Assembly: GCA_002914845.1 (NCBI GenBank)
Contig: JXTC01000205.1
Coordinates: 383,402-447,401 of the forward strand
Source: Trema orientale
Taxonomy: Eukaryota; Streptophyta; Magnoliopsida; Rosales; Cannabaceae
Length of the DNA stretch: 64,000 nucleotides
Direction: 5' to 3'
Position 1 is the first letter of the stretch. Each line of letters starts with the position of its first letter. Position numbers and translations under genes: made by a program. Of this stretch, positions 44,560-55,470 are shown piece after piece. The notes under the pieces are model-generated. The model saw only the letters and a list, made by a program, of their open reading frames with translations. It did no database searches and was not told the origin of the DNA.

Positions 44560-46154
44560 AAGATCTGAGATCACAGATATACTAATTTTTAGATTTATTA
44601 TTAGAAATAAACAAATATAAAAATTAGTTTTCGTTGTTGTTGCAACAATTAGAGGAATTCTGCTGCTATTGCAACAGTTAGTCATATTATTGTTATTGCA
44701 ACAATGAAGTATTAAACGTGTGCTATAGGCAAAACAATCACAATAACGAAACTAAAAGAAAATAAATCATACCAGAGATTTTTACATGGTTCGGCTATTT
44801 TTCAATAACCTACTCCATAGGGCCACGTCCAGAGAAAAAAACATATTAGTAGAAATTTTTAAAGTACAAACACCAATGACTTGAACTAAAAAGACTCCGT
44901 CATATCTTGATGCACTGTGTTTGACTCTTCACTCAATATGTTCAGCGAGCTCCACTCGTCTTACTTGACTCCAAGCTCTTGAACTCCCTTCAATAGTTGG
45001 ATCAATCTTCTCTGCTACGGTGTGCTTTCAGTTCCACACACTAGGACTCCCTCCTATGCACTAGAACCTATCTTCTCCCGAAGAACACCCAGCCCCTCTC
45101 TCGAAGGACTTTTACAATCTCAAATGATTTTTCTAGAGCTAATCACTCTAAGAACATTCAACGCTCATACAAAAATAAACTCCTATAACTCTTTTACAAA
45201 CGCTCTCTTTTTCTCATAGTTTGGGCACAAAATAAAAGCTCTATTACAGTATATTTTTATCTTTTAAGTGCATATTAAATTCTTTGGAGTAGTAGAGCTT
45301 TTATAGGTGATTTTCAGCCCCCTTGGTCATCCATTGTAGTGTAAATAGGCTGAAATCAAATAAGGAAAGAATTAATAACAAAATCAAAATCTTTTCATAA
45401 ATGTTGTAATCAGCCAGAAACAACTTTCTGAACAATTACTAGGAAAATGTCCAGATTTATGATTGCTTATTTGATTCGGTTCGGACACATTTTAGACAGC
45501 TGGAAATCTTCATTTAACCTGCCAAAGATTGATAATTATCCTAGAAAATCATATCTCAATTAATATCAATCAAAAGCCAAGATTTAAGAAAATTAACCAA
45601 TTTTTCCTTAAATATTCGGAGTTGTTGCAACAGATCAGGAAATCTGATCACAACAACTCAGCAAATCAAATCAATTAACTAATGGAAACTTAATTAATTG
45701 ATGAGATATTTTCAGCAATAATTAAAGACAAAAATTATTATGAATTCACTTCAGAAACCTGTCCAAATTCATTGATTAATAAGAGGCAATCAGATATTAA
45801 TCAAGGACAAAAAAATGAGGAAATAATCAATGATATATATAGTAAATATAAAACGAATTGATTGAAAATTGATAGGAAAATATCCTAACCAGCTATGCAC
45901 GAAATTCCATTTATATTTCACCTATATTATCACCAAAATCATCAAATATGGAAACAAAACACGTATGAACATATTTTAAAAAGTTTCCATATAAAGAAAA
46001 ACACAAGTTTCGTTTTGTGAAGAGCTTCAGACTTATTGCAACAACTTCAGATTTGTTGCAATAACAACAGACTTGTTGTAACAACTTCTTCTTTTTTATC
46101 AACTTGAGTTCTCAAAACTTTGCCATTTAAAATGCCAAACTTTTGGACCTAACA
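44560..46154 (-). mobile_element. Ty1/copia-type LTR, - strand (left border uncertain)
   Basis: On the - strand it starts TGTTAGGTCC at 46154, matching the LTR at 21419 (TGTTAGGACC and the following AAAGTTTTGGCATTTTAAA-like phrase). A TTTACATGGTTCGGC phrase (about 44785), common in copia LTRs, lies inside. Repeated TTGTTGCAACAA palindromes occur at both ends. The left border could not be fixed and no target duplication was found. No coding region is attached, so it is a solo LTR or fragment. Confidence 0.6.
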
Positions 46155-46403
46155 ATATATATCGCAATGTACCTTCAATATAGTACTATACATTTTAGAG
46201 TCGTGCGTATTAAATTACATCAAATTCTATCTTGGGGGAGCGGCCAGTATATAACTCCTAAAAGGGAAAGCACGGTGCAGCTCTTTTTTCAATGGTCCAT
46301 AATCTCAGCAAATAGATGTCCCACTTTTGAAGTTTTAATCATGGACCTCCCCGCATGTGATTCTAAGTGTTGAGAGAAAAAAAAAAAATAATAATAAAAA
46401 AAA

Positions 46404-46575
46404 GGAGAGGGCTACTGTAGGGGCGTCCCTACGTAGGGTCATGCCTTAATTATCGTTGGATGGGAATCTGTGGGGAATAATGGGAATCTGTGGAGAATCT
46501 ATTTATATACAGATTCCCATCCAACGGTGAATAGACAGGGCCCTACGTAGGGGCGCCCCTACTGTAGACGCGCCC
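46404..46575. mobile_element. MULE-type MITE, copy B (172 bp)
   Basis: It has the same ends and core as copy A (41501-41672). The 9-bp duplication TAAAAAAAA is present on both sides (46395-46403 and 46576-46584). Low divergence from copy A indicates recent common ancestry. No coding capacity is seen, so transposase must be supplied from elsewhere. Confidence 0.85.
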
Positions 46576-46584
46576 TAAAAAAAA

Positions 46585-47750
46585 TTAAGAAAACGAAGAA
46601 GAGGAATTCCCTATCGGACACAGAAAACTAACACCCTCCTTTCCTCTGACCCCGCCTTCTTCATCATACGGCGTTCAACCCAAGATCCAGTTGCCTCTGT
46701 CGTCATTGGTCCTCGACTCACCCGCTCCGCATCGCCTCTCCTCGCTGGTCTCACACCCAAAAGCCGATGATCTCTAGCAAGACAAAAACTTAAAAAGAAT
46801 AAATTTAGGCTCGATTTGAAACCCAAATTTTGAAAGAAAGAAAATTGCGTCATGAAAAAAAGAAGAAGAAGAAAATACTATTTCTAAAAGTTTATAGACG
46901 TAATTTTAGTTTTATTAATTAATGAGTCAATCTTCAGTATATTAAAAAATAATATTATATCAAATTTTTGATTTTTTTGAAAATAATTTTTATCATTTTT
47001 TGTTTCAATTCAAATAAGAGAAAACGGGATCCTTTGGATTTTTTTTTTCCCTTTCCCTTCAAAAATTCAAATTCTAAACGAAGCCTTAAAGAGAGAAGAA
47101 AAAAGATTCCCTCTTTTGGTTTAATGTGAGATTCTTTTTACACAGAATACCTAATTAAGCTCGCTCTCCTTATTGCAGTTATAGATATAAAGTGGGTCGG
47201 ATCAGGCTGGACCACCTTGGCTCACATTTGATAAGTTTACACGGGTTGTATACCGGGCTCAGGTCTGGTCCATCTAAAATGTGGGGTGGCCTAATCCATA
47301 TTCTTATTAAGAAGCTTGGCACGACCCATTAACCCAGCTTACATTCTATGCGGGCCTAAGTGAGTCATGACTAGGGCTTCTAACACTTATACCTACAAAA
47401 ACCGAAAAAAAATTACAAATATAAGGAAGTCAAATCTTTTTGAAAAATTTAGGTGAATGACCAAAATTTTAAATTTGATTAAGTAGATGTCCACTTTTAA
47501 AATTTTATAGCTAAATGTCTAGGTTTATATATTTTTACAGTTGGTAGATACACATATCTATCAATTTTATTTACTGTACTAAAATGCACTGAGTATATAA
47601 TTTTTTATACTTGGTATATAAAATTTTACACTTGGTATATAAACATATATATTGGACATTTTGCTATAACATTTAACAAAGAGACATTTACTGAAATTGG
47701 GTCCAAAATTTGGTCACATTTCTATAAGATCCAATCTTTTTCTAATTTTT
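46585..47750. other. No gene recognised
   Basis: The frame 46611-46853 (-) has no motif. 47195-47350 contains GGGTCGGATCAGGCTGGACC- and GGCACGACCC-like phrases that recur near 48325-48400, suggesting ends or pieces of one unclassified repeat. Confidence 0.45.
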
Positions 47751-48002
47751 GTACGGTTTTTATTAGGAAAATATCACTTTTTAAAAAATATTTAAAAAAA
47801 AACTATTTTTAAAATAGTTATTGGTTACCGGTTTCAAGAAACTGGTTACTGGTTACCAGTTATATATTAGTTATAAATATCTTTGGTTATTAGTTACCAG
47901 TTTCCAGAAACTGGTTACCAGAAACTAATTGCTATTTTAAAGAATGGTTTTTTTCTAAATATTTTTTTAAAAATGGTATTTTTTTTCTAATAAAACCCGT
48001 AC
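47751..48002. mobile_element. Foldback / MITE-like inverted repeat (252 bp)
   Basis: Arms of about 75 bp: the left arm begins GTACGGTTTTTATTAGGAAA and the right arm is its inverted near-copy, ending CTAATAAAACCCGTAC. The centre (47820-47930) repeats GGTTACC.GTTTC in both orientations. The arms contain the AAAATATCACTTTTTAAAAA unit seen in two other elements of this window. No target duplication was recognised. Confidence 0.65.
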
Positions 48003-50024
48003 CGCACCTTAAGAAATACAAACTACTGTATTTTTCAAAATTTTTTCAGAAATACCGTATATTGTGTAATTTCTCCTCATGACTATGCAAGCCAAATATA
48101 GGCCTAATTTCGTTATTGTTTAAAATATTAAATATGTACTTATATGGCCTAAAATACATTTATATTCTTTTAAAATTTGAATAAATTGAAAATAATAAAA
48201 AATAAGTAAATAAATAACATTAGAAACATATAAATGAAAATATTTAATTAAGATTTTTTAAATTTTTAATTAAAAAATATATTTAAAATAATATATACAA
48301 TGACTAAATATAAGTCTATAAAAATGTGGATTGGGTCGTGCTGGACCGATGAGCCTATTGCAGAGCTCCAATCTGACCCGTTATTGCCGAGCCTATTCCC
48401 CTTTATATCAGCATGAGTGAAAAGGGGTACCAGACACGTGACGCCCCTTGTGAAATTAGAGCAACTGTATATACAAAAGCCTGCAGTATTATAAATACTT
48501 GAAAATTAACAGTTCAATACCAAGGCAGGGGCAGAGGCACCGCCATAATCATGCGATACTATATTTCTGCTCAATCGTACAGTAGTACTATTGGCTGGTA
48601 CTACGTACCCCTATTGCAATATATCTATACTTGCTGTATCTGGTGTTGGAATCAATATAAGAATTTTCTCTTTCCCTTGCGAAGTAAATCATGACAAAGA
48701 ATTTAGTAATTATGCCGAAAGGCAAACGGGGTAAAGTCTGTGATCCGGCGCTCATCAAAATTCTGAGCATAGAGCCCCACATATAACTGTTCAGAACATA
48801 TATAATGACTTGGCCAAACGTATATAGTCATTAGGAGTAATTGATCTTCAATTACAAAAAAAATAAGGATTGCAATTTCAAATTCCTAAGAAAAATGGGA
48901 CGAAAAATGAATCACAAATACAACAGCAAAAAAGTTTGTGAGTTAGCATAATTTTTCAACAGAAAAAGATAACAATAGTCACCAGCAAACTATTGCCTTC
49001 AACACCTGCTCCTAAGCTGCGTTCTTAGTGGATTTGACTATATGATTCTAATACCAATTGAGATACATGCTCGTTGATGAAAAGAAAAACAACTCATCTG
49101 CCTAACAGATCAAAATCAAAGAAGAAAATTTCAGATTCAAGATTAGGTAAGTGGACTTAAAATCTATACAAAATGTGAAGCTACAAACCAAATCTAAATC
49201 TGGACTTATTAGAAATTTACAAAAAAAAAAAAAATCTCTCATCCTCGCGAGAGGTCAGAGAGGAGGAGGAAGGGAGGCCAGAGAAGGAGACACTCCCTCT
49301 CCGACCTCTGTGAGACTGAGAACGTTGGTAGAGCTTTTTTGAGAAAGAAAAATATATATATAATGGGTCTTCTTTTGGTAAAACATATATTATCGAGTTT
49401 TATCTACACTAATTATTGACAAAACTAGTTATCATAAAAAAATTAGTGTATATTATGTATGTAGTGACACGTCCATTCAAATAAAACAAGCATTGGATGT
49501 GGATTTATGGTAACATTTTCACAAATTAGTGAAATTGTAGCTTTAAGTAATTTACAAAAGCTATCATCTAGGTGGGCGATATATCATATATGAGAGAGCT
49601 AGCTAGGTGTTAAAGTAAGCGGATCCATCACATTAGGTTGTTTGGTTTTGGACCCTTAATTTGGTCCCTCACTCCCCCACAATTGTCCCCCCCACACCTT
49701 GACAAAGAAATCTCTATCTCTCTCCCTCTGTATGACTCTAGAGTGAGTCTCTACATGTTGATAAACATAAACCCCATGTCCTGTGGTCAATAAACCGTCG
49801 TACCATTCCATGATAGGCTTTTTGCTGCTACATTTCGGAGCCTTCCAGTAAGGGACAGCACTCCATCTATACATTATTACCAATAAACCCCATATCAACC
49901 CCCTTATTTCAATTTCAGGCCCATCTAACACTAACTACATTATTTATCATATCGTATCGTTTTTTCTCATACTCACCACCACTCAAAAGAAAAAAAATAA
50001 AAGAACAATATTTTTTGTTTAATA
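48003..50024. other. GH3 upstream region; no other gene
   Basis: Non-coding sequence upstream of the GH3 gene. Short frames (48588-48782, 49151-49342 and 49656-49931) have no family resemblance. One inverted auxin-response core (GAGACA, 49287-49292) lies about 730 bp before the start codon; a single core is weak evidence. No convincing TATA box was chosen. A run of C/T-rich sequence (49660-49740) precedes the 5' untranslated region. Confidence 0.45.
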
Positions 50025-53000
50025 ATGGAATCAGCTGCTGTGAACGACTACTGTAACAATAATAGTAGCAATGAAAACGACGTGGTCAGCTGGTTTGAGG
50101 GTGTGTCGGAGAACGCGGGTTGGGTCCAGACTCAGACGCTTCGCCGGATACTGGAGCTGAATCATGGTACCGAGTACTTGAAGAAGTGGTTCAAGGACAT
50201 AGAAATCGAAGAGGTGGAGGGATGTGCATTGGAAGCGCTCTACACCAGTCTAGTACCCCTTTCCACCCATGCTGATATAGAGCCTCTCATACAGAGAGCT
50301 GCAGATGGGGACACCGCTCCTGTTCTCACTCAACAACCTATAACTACTCTCTCTCTAAGGTATAACTATTAACATTTTTTTTTGAACATATTTGTGTGTA
50401 TATATATATATATATGAATATGTATGTATGTGTGTATTTTCTTTTTTGAATGTATTTGTGTTCTATTTCATTGTGCCAAAAGGCCAGTTCTTTTGAAACT
50501 TTATAATATATATACTCTGCTGATGAAAAGAATGTGATAATTGGGACGCTATGGGCTTTATATATTTAGATTCTCTTTTGGTCCTTAATTCCCTGTTTCT
50601 TGGATTTGTATATGATTCAATAATTATCTTATATACTATTGATTAACCATTGAGCTGTCTTACTATAATATTGATGATTTGAAAGAACCAAAAAAAAAAA
50701 AAAAAAAGATAAACTAGCTAGCTTACTTTATTAGCACTTATATTTTTTCTTTCATTTTTTTCAATTTTCTTTTTTTTTTGTGGGAACACTAATAATTTGG
50801 TTGGTTGAAGCTCCGGTACCACGGAAGGAAGGCAAAAATATGTACCTTTCACAAGGCACAGTGCTCAAACCACACTTCAAATTTTTAGATTGGCAGCAGC
50901 TTATAGATCAAGGTTCAACCCCCTATACCAATGTTTTTTCATATAGCTGCCTACTTAAATGATTCCAACTACTTGTAGTAGTACTTTTAATGAACTTTTT
51001 CTCTTCTTTTTTTTTTTTTCTCCATTTTTTAATTTTATTTAATAGAGTTTATCCAACAAAGGAAGGAGGGAGAATCCTTGAATTCATATACAGCAGCAAA
51101 CAGTTCAAAACAAAAGGTGGACTAACGGTAGGAACAGCCACAACCCACTATTACAACAGTCAAGAATTCAAAATCAAACAGGAGAAAACCAAGTCCTTTA
51201 CTTGTAGCCCCCAAGAGGTCATCTCAAGTGGAGACTATAAACAGTCAACTTATTGTCATCTCTTACTTGGGCTCTTCTTCTCTGACCAAGTAGAGTTCAT
51301 AACATCCACTTTTGCCTATAGCATAGTTCAAGCCTTTACTGCCTTTGAAGAGCTATGGAAAGAGTTGTGTATTGATATAAGAGAAGGCACTTTGAGCACT
51401 ACAAGAATCAAGTTACCAAAACTAAGAAAATCAGTGTTGGATGTAATCTCTCCAAACCCAAATTTGGCCTCGAAAATCGAAGCGAATTGCAAGGAGTTGG
51501 AAGATTTGGATTGGTTTGGTTTGATTCCGAAGATTTGGCCTAATGCCAAATATGTTTACTCTATAATGACAGGGTCAATGCAACCTTATTTGAAAAAGTT
51601 AAGGCACTACGCTAAGGACTTGCCATTAGTTAGTGCTGACTATGGATCAACTGAGAGTTGGATTGGAGCCAATTTGGATCCTTGCTTGCCTCCAGAAAGG
51701 GTCACTTTTGCGGTGATTCCCACTTTTTCTTACTTTGAGTTCATACCACTTTATAGAAGGAAGCAGAATTGCAATAAGGTCAGCGATGACTTTATTGAAG
51801 AGCAGCCAATCCCACTCTCCCAAGTAAAGGTTGGACAAGAGTACGAGATCGTCCTCACCACTTTCACTGGTATGTTACTATTGTTTGATTTTTTTATTTT
51901 TTTTACCAAGTTAAACTAACATGGCATATCGTCGTTTCTCAACATCAGATCATATTCTATAAATTCAGAACTACAATCACCAACATATAGAATATAGTGC
52001 TTTTCTTCGTACCCTATCACAAAATTCATATTCTTATTGATGTTTTGATCTCAAATATTTGGGAATTACTTATTAGAATCTTTTACATGAAGTCCAGTAT
52101 GGTCTCTCAATCAATGATCAACCGACATTATATATATTCGGCTAGTTGATCTTACACTTTAACAATGGGCCTAGATCATATAATATCTAGAGATTTTCCC
52201 TCGAGAAAAAACAATCCCCACTGTAAAACAGTGGACGGTGGAGTACTTGATATGTCTCCGGACTCCATTGACATTTAATGTCCTCCTAAAATCTCATGAC
52301 GAAACCCCACTCCCCAAAAGAAAAAAAGAAAAAAAAAGTGAAAACGTACAAGTATAGCCTGGCCTTGATTAGACGCAGATCGATGTGAACCGTTGATAAA
52401 TTGTGCAGGCCGAAAGACCCTGGATAATCACTTTTTTATGACACATAGACCCACTAGGCTATATTTTGAAAAAGCTTTAGTGGGGCATCTGAAATAGTAC
52501 ATATATAATCAGATGCATTATAATTTTGCACGCATACAATTACTTAACGGTATTTTTCACATGTCATGTTTTGTTCTTCCTCCTTTAGATATTATTCCTT
52601 TTATCATTATAGTCATTAAAAAATCACGTATAGATTATCTATATCTGATATTGTCAATGCAATATTTACGTTAATCCAGGACTTTACAGGTACAGATTAG
52701 GGGACGTAGTTGAAGTGGCGGGTTTCCACAACGGGACCCCAAAATTAAACTTCATATGCAGGAGAAAGCTTTTGCTAACTGTAAACATCGACAAAAATAC
52801 CGAAAAAGACCTCCAAATAGTAGTGGAGAAAGGGTCAGAACTGTTGACCAGCAAGGCCAAAGCCGAACTCGTTGACTTCACCAGCCATGCTGACGTGGAA
52901 AACCAGCCGGGGCATTATGTCATCTACTGGGAAATCAAAGGGGAAGCCGAGGAGAGAGTCCTTAAAGATTGTTGTAGAGAAATGGACGCGTCGTTTGTAG

Positions 53001-53218
53001 ACCATGGCTACGTCGTTTCGAGGAGAACCAACTCAATAGGTCCCTTAGAGCTATGCATCGTGGAGAGAGGGACTTTTAAGAAAATTTTGGACTACTTTAT
53101 TGGGAATGGTGCAGCCCTGAGCCAGTTCAAGACCCCTAGGTGCACTACCAACCAGGTTATTCTCAAAATCTTAAATGTGTGTACCACTAAAAGGTTTCAT
53201 AGCACTGCTTATGACTAG
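50025..53218 (+). CDS. GH3.10: GH3 family acyl-acid amido synthetase, GH3.10/DFL2 type (4 exons, 599 aa)
   Basis: Exons are 50025-50359, 50811-50912, 51046-51869 and 52680-53218, all with GT-AG introns in phases that keep one frame, giving 599 residues against about 590 for Arabidopsis GH3.10. ATP-binding motifs are intact: SSGTTEGR (112-119, split by intron 1), YGSTESW (345-351) and YRYRLGDVV (423-431). The N-terminus (DVVSWFEGVSENAGWVQTQT) and the end (KRFHSTAYD) match the GH3.10 branch rather than the IAA-amido group. GH3 enzymes adenylate an acyl acid and transfer it to an amino acid in the cytosol. Arabidopsis GH3.10 is reported as a second jasmonate-amido synthetase beside JAR1 and as DFL2, involved in red-light hypocotyl growth. 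Substrate here is inferred from family. No lesion is seen. A 32-bp duplication covers the stop codon. Confidence 0.93.
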
Positions 53219-53252
53219 ATAAAAGGTTTCATAGCACTGCTTATGACTAGAT
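53189..53252 (+). repeat. 32-bp tandem duplication across the GH3 stop codon
   Basis: 53189-53220 is repeated exactly at 53221-53252. The first copy encodes the last residues (RFHSTAYD) and the TAG; the second is untranslated. Confidence 0.95.
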
Positions 53253-53261
53253 AAAAGAACA

Positions 53262-53306
53262 AATAAACACAATTTGATCTTGATACTATATTTGTCCTCC
53301 AATAAA
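53262..53306 (+). terminator. Candidate polyadenylation signals of GH3.10
   Basis: Two AATAAA hexamers lie 44 and 83 bp past the stop codon (53262-53267 and 53301-53306), followed by a T-rich stretch at about 53329-53345. Confidence 0.5.
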
Positions 53307-54110
53307 ACCATTCAGGATTTTCGTTTTCCTTTTTTTTTTTTTTATTTCCCTTATAATTTTGAATATATAATGGATCATATATATATATATATAGCAAAAC
53401 TTCAACTTTTTTTTTTAATTGGTAGAGTTAGTCAACGTACTTTGTTCAACTTGAGTTGTTTAGTTTTTTTTACCCTTTTATTAGAGTCTGTATTTATATA
53501 ACATGTCGGTGGAATACATTAACATGTATCTGGATTATTTGATAGATCCAAAAACTGAAAAGCTGGTGTAATGGGTATTGAGTTGTAGATGAAACAATAT
53601 TGGTCCTATCCCTCCTAGTGGAGAAGATTATCTGGAATCGAGTATTCGAATTTGTGGGGAGTGGTTGAAAATTTAGGTCACTCATAACGCCACGGTACTT
53701 TGTATGATTCGAAAAATAAAGGCACGGAAAATGACATCGATCTCACCCCCTCTTGGATTGCTTTTGCCAATTTCAAGTATATGGATAATTTTCATGGGTA
53801 TGCCAAGAATGTTCCACGTATGTTCACTAGAAATGGAAAAGATATATAATTAATTAGGGTTTGGATCCAATTCGTTAATTTTTGAAATGTAACAAGTAGT
53901 ATTCAATACTATATACTCCATATCTATATATGGAAGTACAACATGAATCTCAAGACCTTCGAACACGAATTTGTGATTTACGTGCTAGACATGATGGTAG
54001 AAAATCAATATTCCGTGAATTCCAACAATTGTATTAAAAAGTGATATTTTTAATGCAACTAAAGTATTATTTTCACATATGAATATGTATATATATGTAC
54101 AGACCTAGCT
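53307..54110. other. No gene recognised
   Basis: 3' flank of the GH3 gene. T-rich and TA-rich tracts (53376-53394) occur. Short chance frames only. Confidence 0.5.
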
Positions 54111-54580
54111 AGGAGAGTTTTCTCTCTTGCTCACTAGGGTCTCGAGTGTGGGAGGTCTTGCCAGTCTTTTCTGGCTTCCATCGTTTCTTTGGAAACGTTC
54201 AATTTTTTCTTTTTCCTTTATTTTTTTAATTACTATTTCTCTTTGGATTACTTTCTTTTTGTCCGTTCTCCCCTCTTTCCCACTAGAATGAGGTGCGTCA
54301 TCTAGTTATATCTCTTTTATATATATTTTTTGTTCTCTTCTTTTGTTCTTGTCTGACATGAATGGATCCAGAGGAGATAGCCAGACTTTGTGAGCGTCTA
54401 AACTTAGACGATCAAGATGGTCCAATGATAAAGATGAATACGTCCATAATTGAAGATGGGAAAGAGAAAATGAAACCTTGTCTTGTTGGTCGGATTTTTG
54501 GCAATAAAATTGTTAATCGGGAGGGTCTAGGTGATATGGCTGAACAGGTGTTCCAGGGATACTTTTTTGTAATTTGATTA
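54111..54580 (+). mobile_element. L1-type LINE, 5' leader and start of ORF1 (fragment)
   Basis: A pyrimidine-rich leader (54118-54360) precedes ATG 54362, which opens MDPEEIARLCERLNLDDQDG, then KMKPCLVGRIFGNKIVNREG. This is the DUF4283-type N-terminus of plant L1 ORF1 (nucleic-acid-binding chaperone protein). Homology ends around residue 66 (about 54560), and neither zinc knuckle nor reverse transcriptase follows. A LINE piece that keeps its 5' end and loses its 3' end is unusual, because retrotransposition normally truncates the 5' side. A later deletion or insertion is therefore likely. Confidence 0.7.
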
Positions 54581-55465
54581 GGGAGAAATTAATTAAGTGA
54601 ATACTTAATTAATGATAAGCAAGATAGTGGTAGAAAATGGAAAAAATGACGTGAAAAATTGTAATGATATAATTCTACGTGTCGGAAAATTATTGGCATC
54701 TTTGACACTTAAACCTGCAAATAAACAGGTGTGGCTGGTTTCAATGACCATCACCACGTGTTAGATAGCCAGTATTTTTGACGCAGGTAATACCAGCCAT
54801 ATGGTCAGAAACAAACAAAAAGATGGTTAGTTTTTCTGACACAGGTGATTCCAGCCATTCAATTATAAATATAAATAAACGATACCAAAAATAAATAACA
54901 GGAATATAAAATACTGAATTTAACGTGACCGGTTGCAAATAAGGGTCGTAAACGCTACAACTCCGCTTGCTAAATAACTCAGAGTCACGGATCTGCAGAT
55001 ATTTAAAGTACTGAAAATAACATGGACGGTTGCAAACAAGGGTCGTATATGCTATAACTCAGCTTGCTAGATAACTCTTCCACACAGATCTACGAGTAAT
55101 TTAAATTACAGAATTTAAATATTAGTTGTTATGTTAGTTGATAAGCACCACAAAGATATAGAACGTGAGAAATTGGTCTGAGGAGTAGTCAGTACTCCAT
55201 CTATGAAATTGGAAGTTGGAATAATGATGAATTTTGTGGCTGAATTAATCACAAAATTTAGATTTGTAATAAAAAGAAATTGGTAGAATTTAAGCTATTA
55301 TAGAATTAACCAAGTATATAACTTGAAGAATAAGAACACGAACTAAACTTGGTGGTATTTGTCGGAGAGTTTGAAAACTATGACTCTGTTTGTTTTGGAT
55401 GAAGTTTAATATATATTAATATATATATATAGTTTATGAACAAATAATTAAAGAAAGAAAATATA
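54581..55465. repeat. Non-coding DNA with diverged ~95-bp tandem repeat
   Basis: A block with GGTTGCAAATAAGGGTCGTA and CGCTTGCTAAATAACTC (about 54929-55010) is repeated at 55027-55105 as GGTTGCAAACAAGGGTCGTA and GCTTGCTAGATAACTC. Earlier, a TGAC.CAGGT.AT.CCAGCCAT phrase occurs twice (54779-54801 and 54837-54859). No gene is seen. Confidence 0.55.
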
Positions 55466-55470
55466 GAATC

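Noticed and set aside
46611-46853. 80-residue frame suspected to be a short gene
   Set aside because: No motif, and it sits in isolation just outside a MITE in AT-rich DNA.
50780-50962. Separate 60-residue ORF before GH3 exon 3
   Set aside because: It is an out-of-frame reading through GH3 exon 2. The correct frame gives SSGTTEGR and joins exons 1 and 3.
50990-51045. ATG at 50990 as the start of a second GH3-like protein
   Set aside because: These bases are the polypyrimidine end of intron 2. The coding part starts at 51046 after AG.
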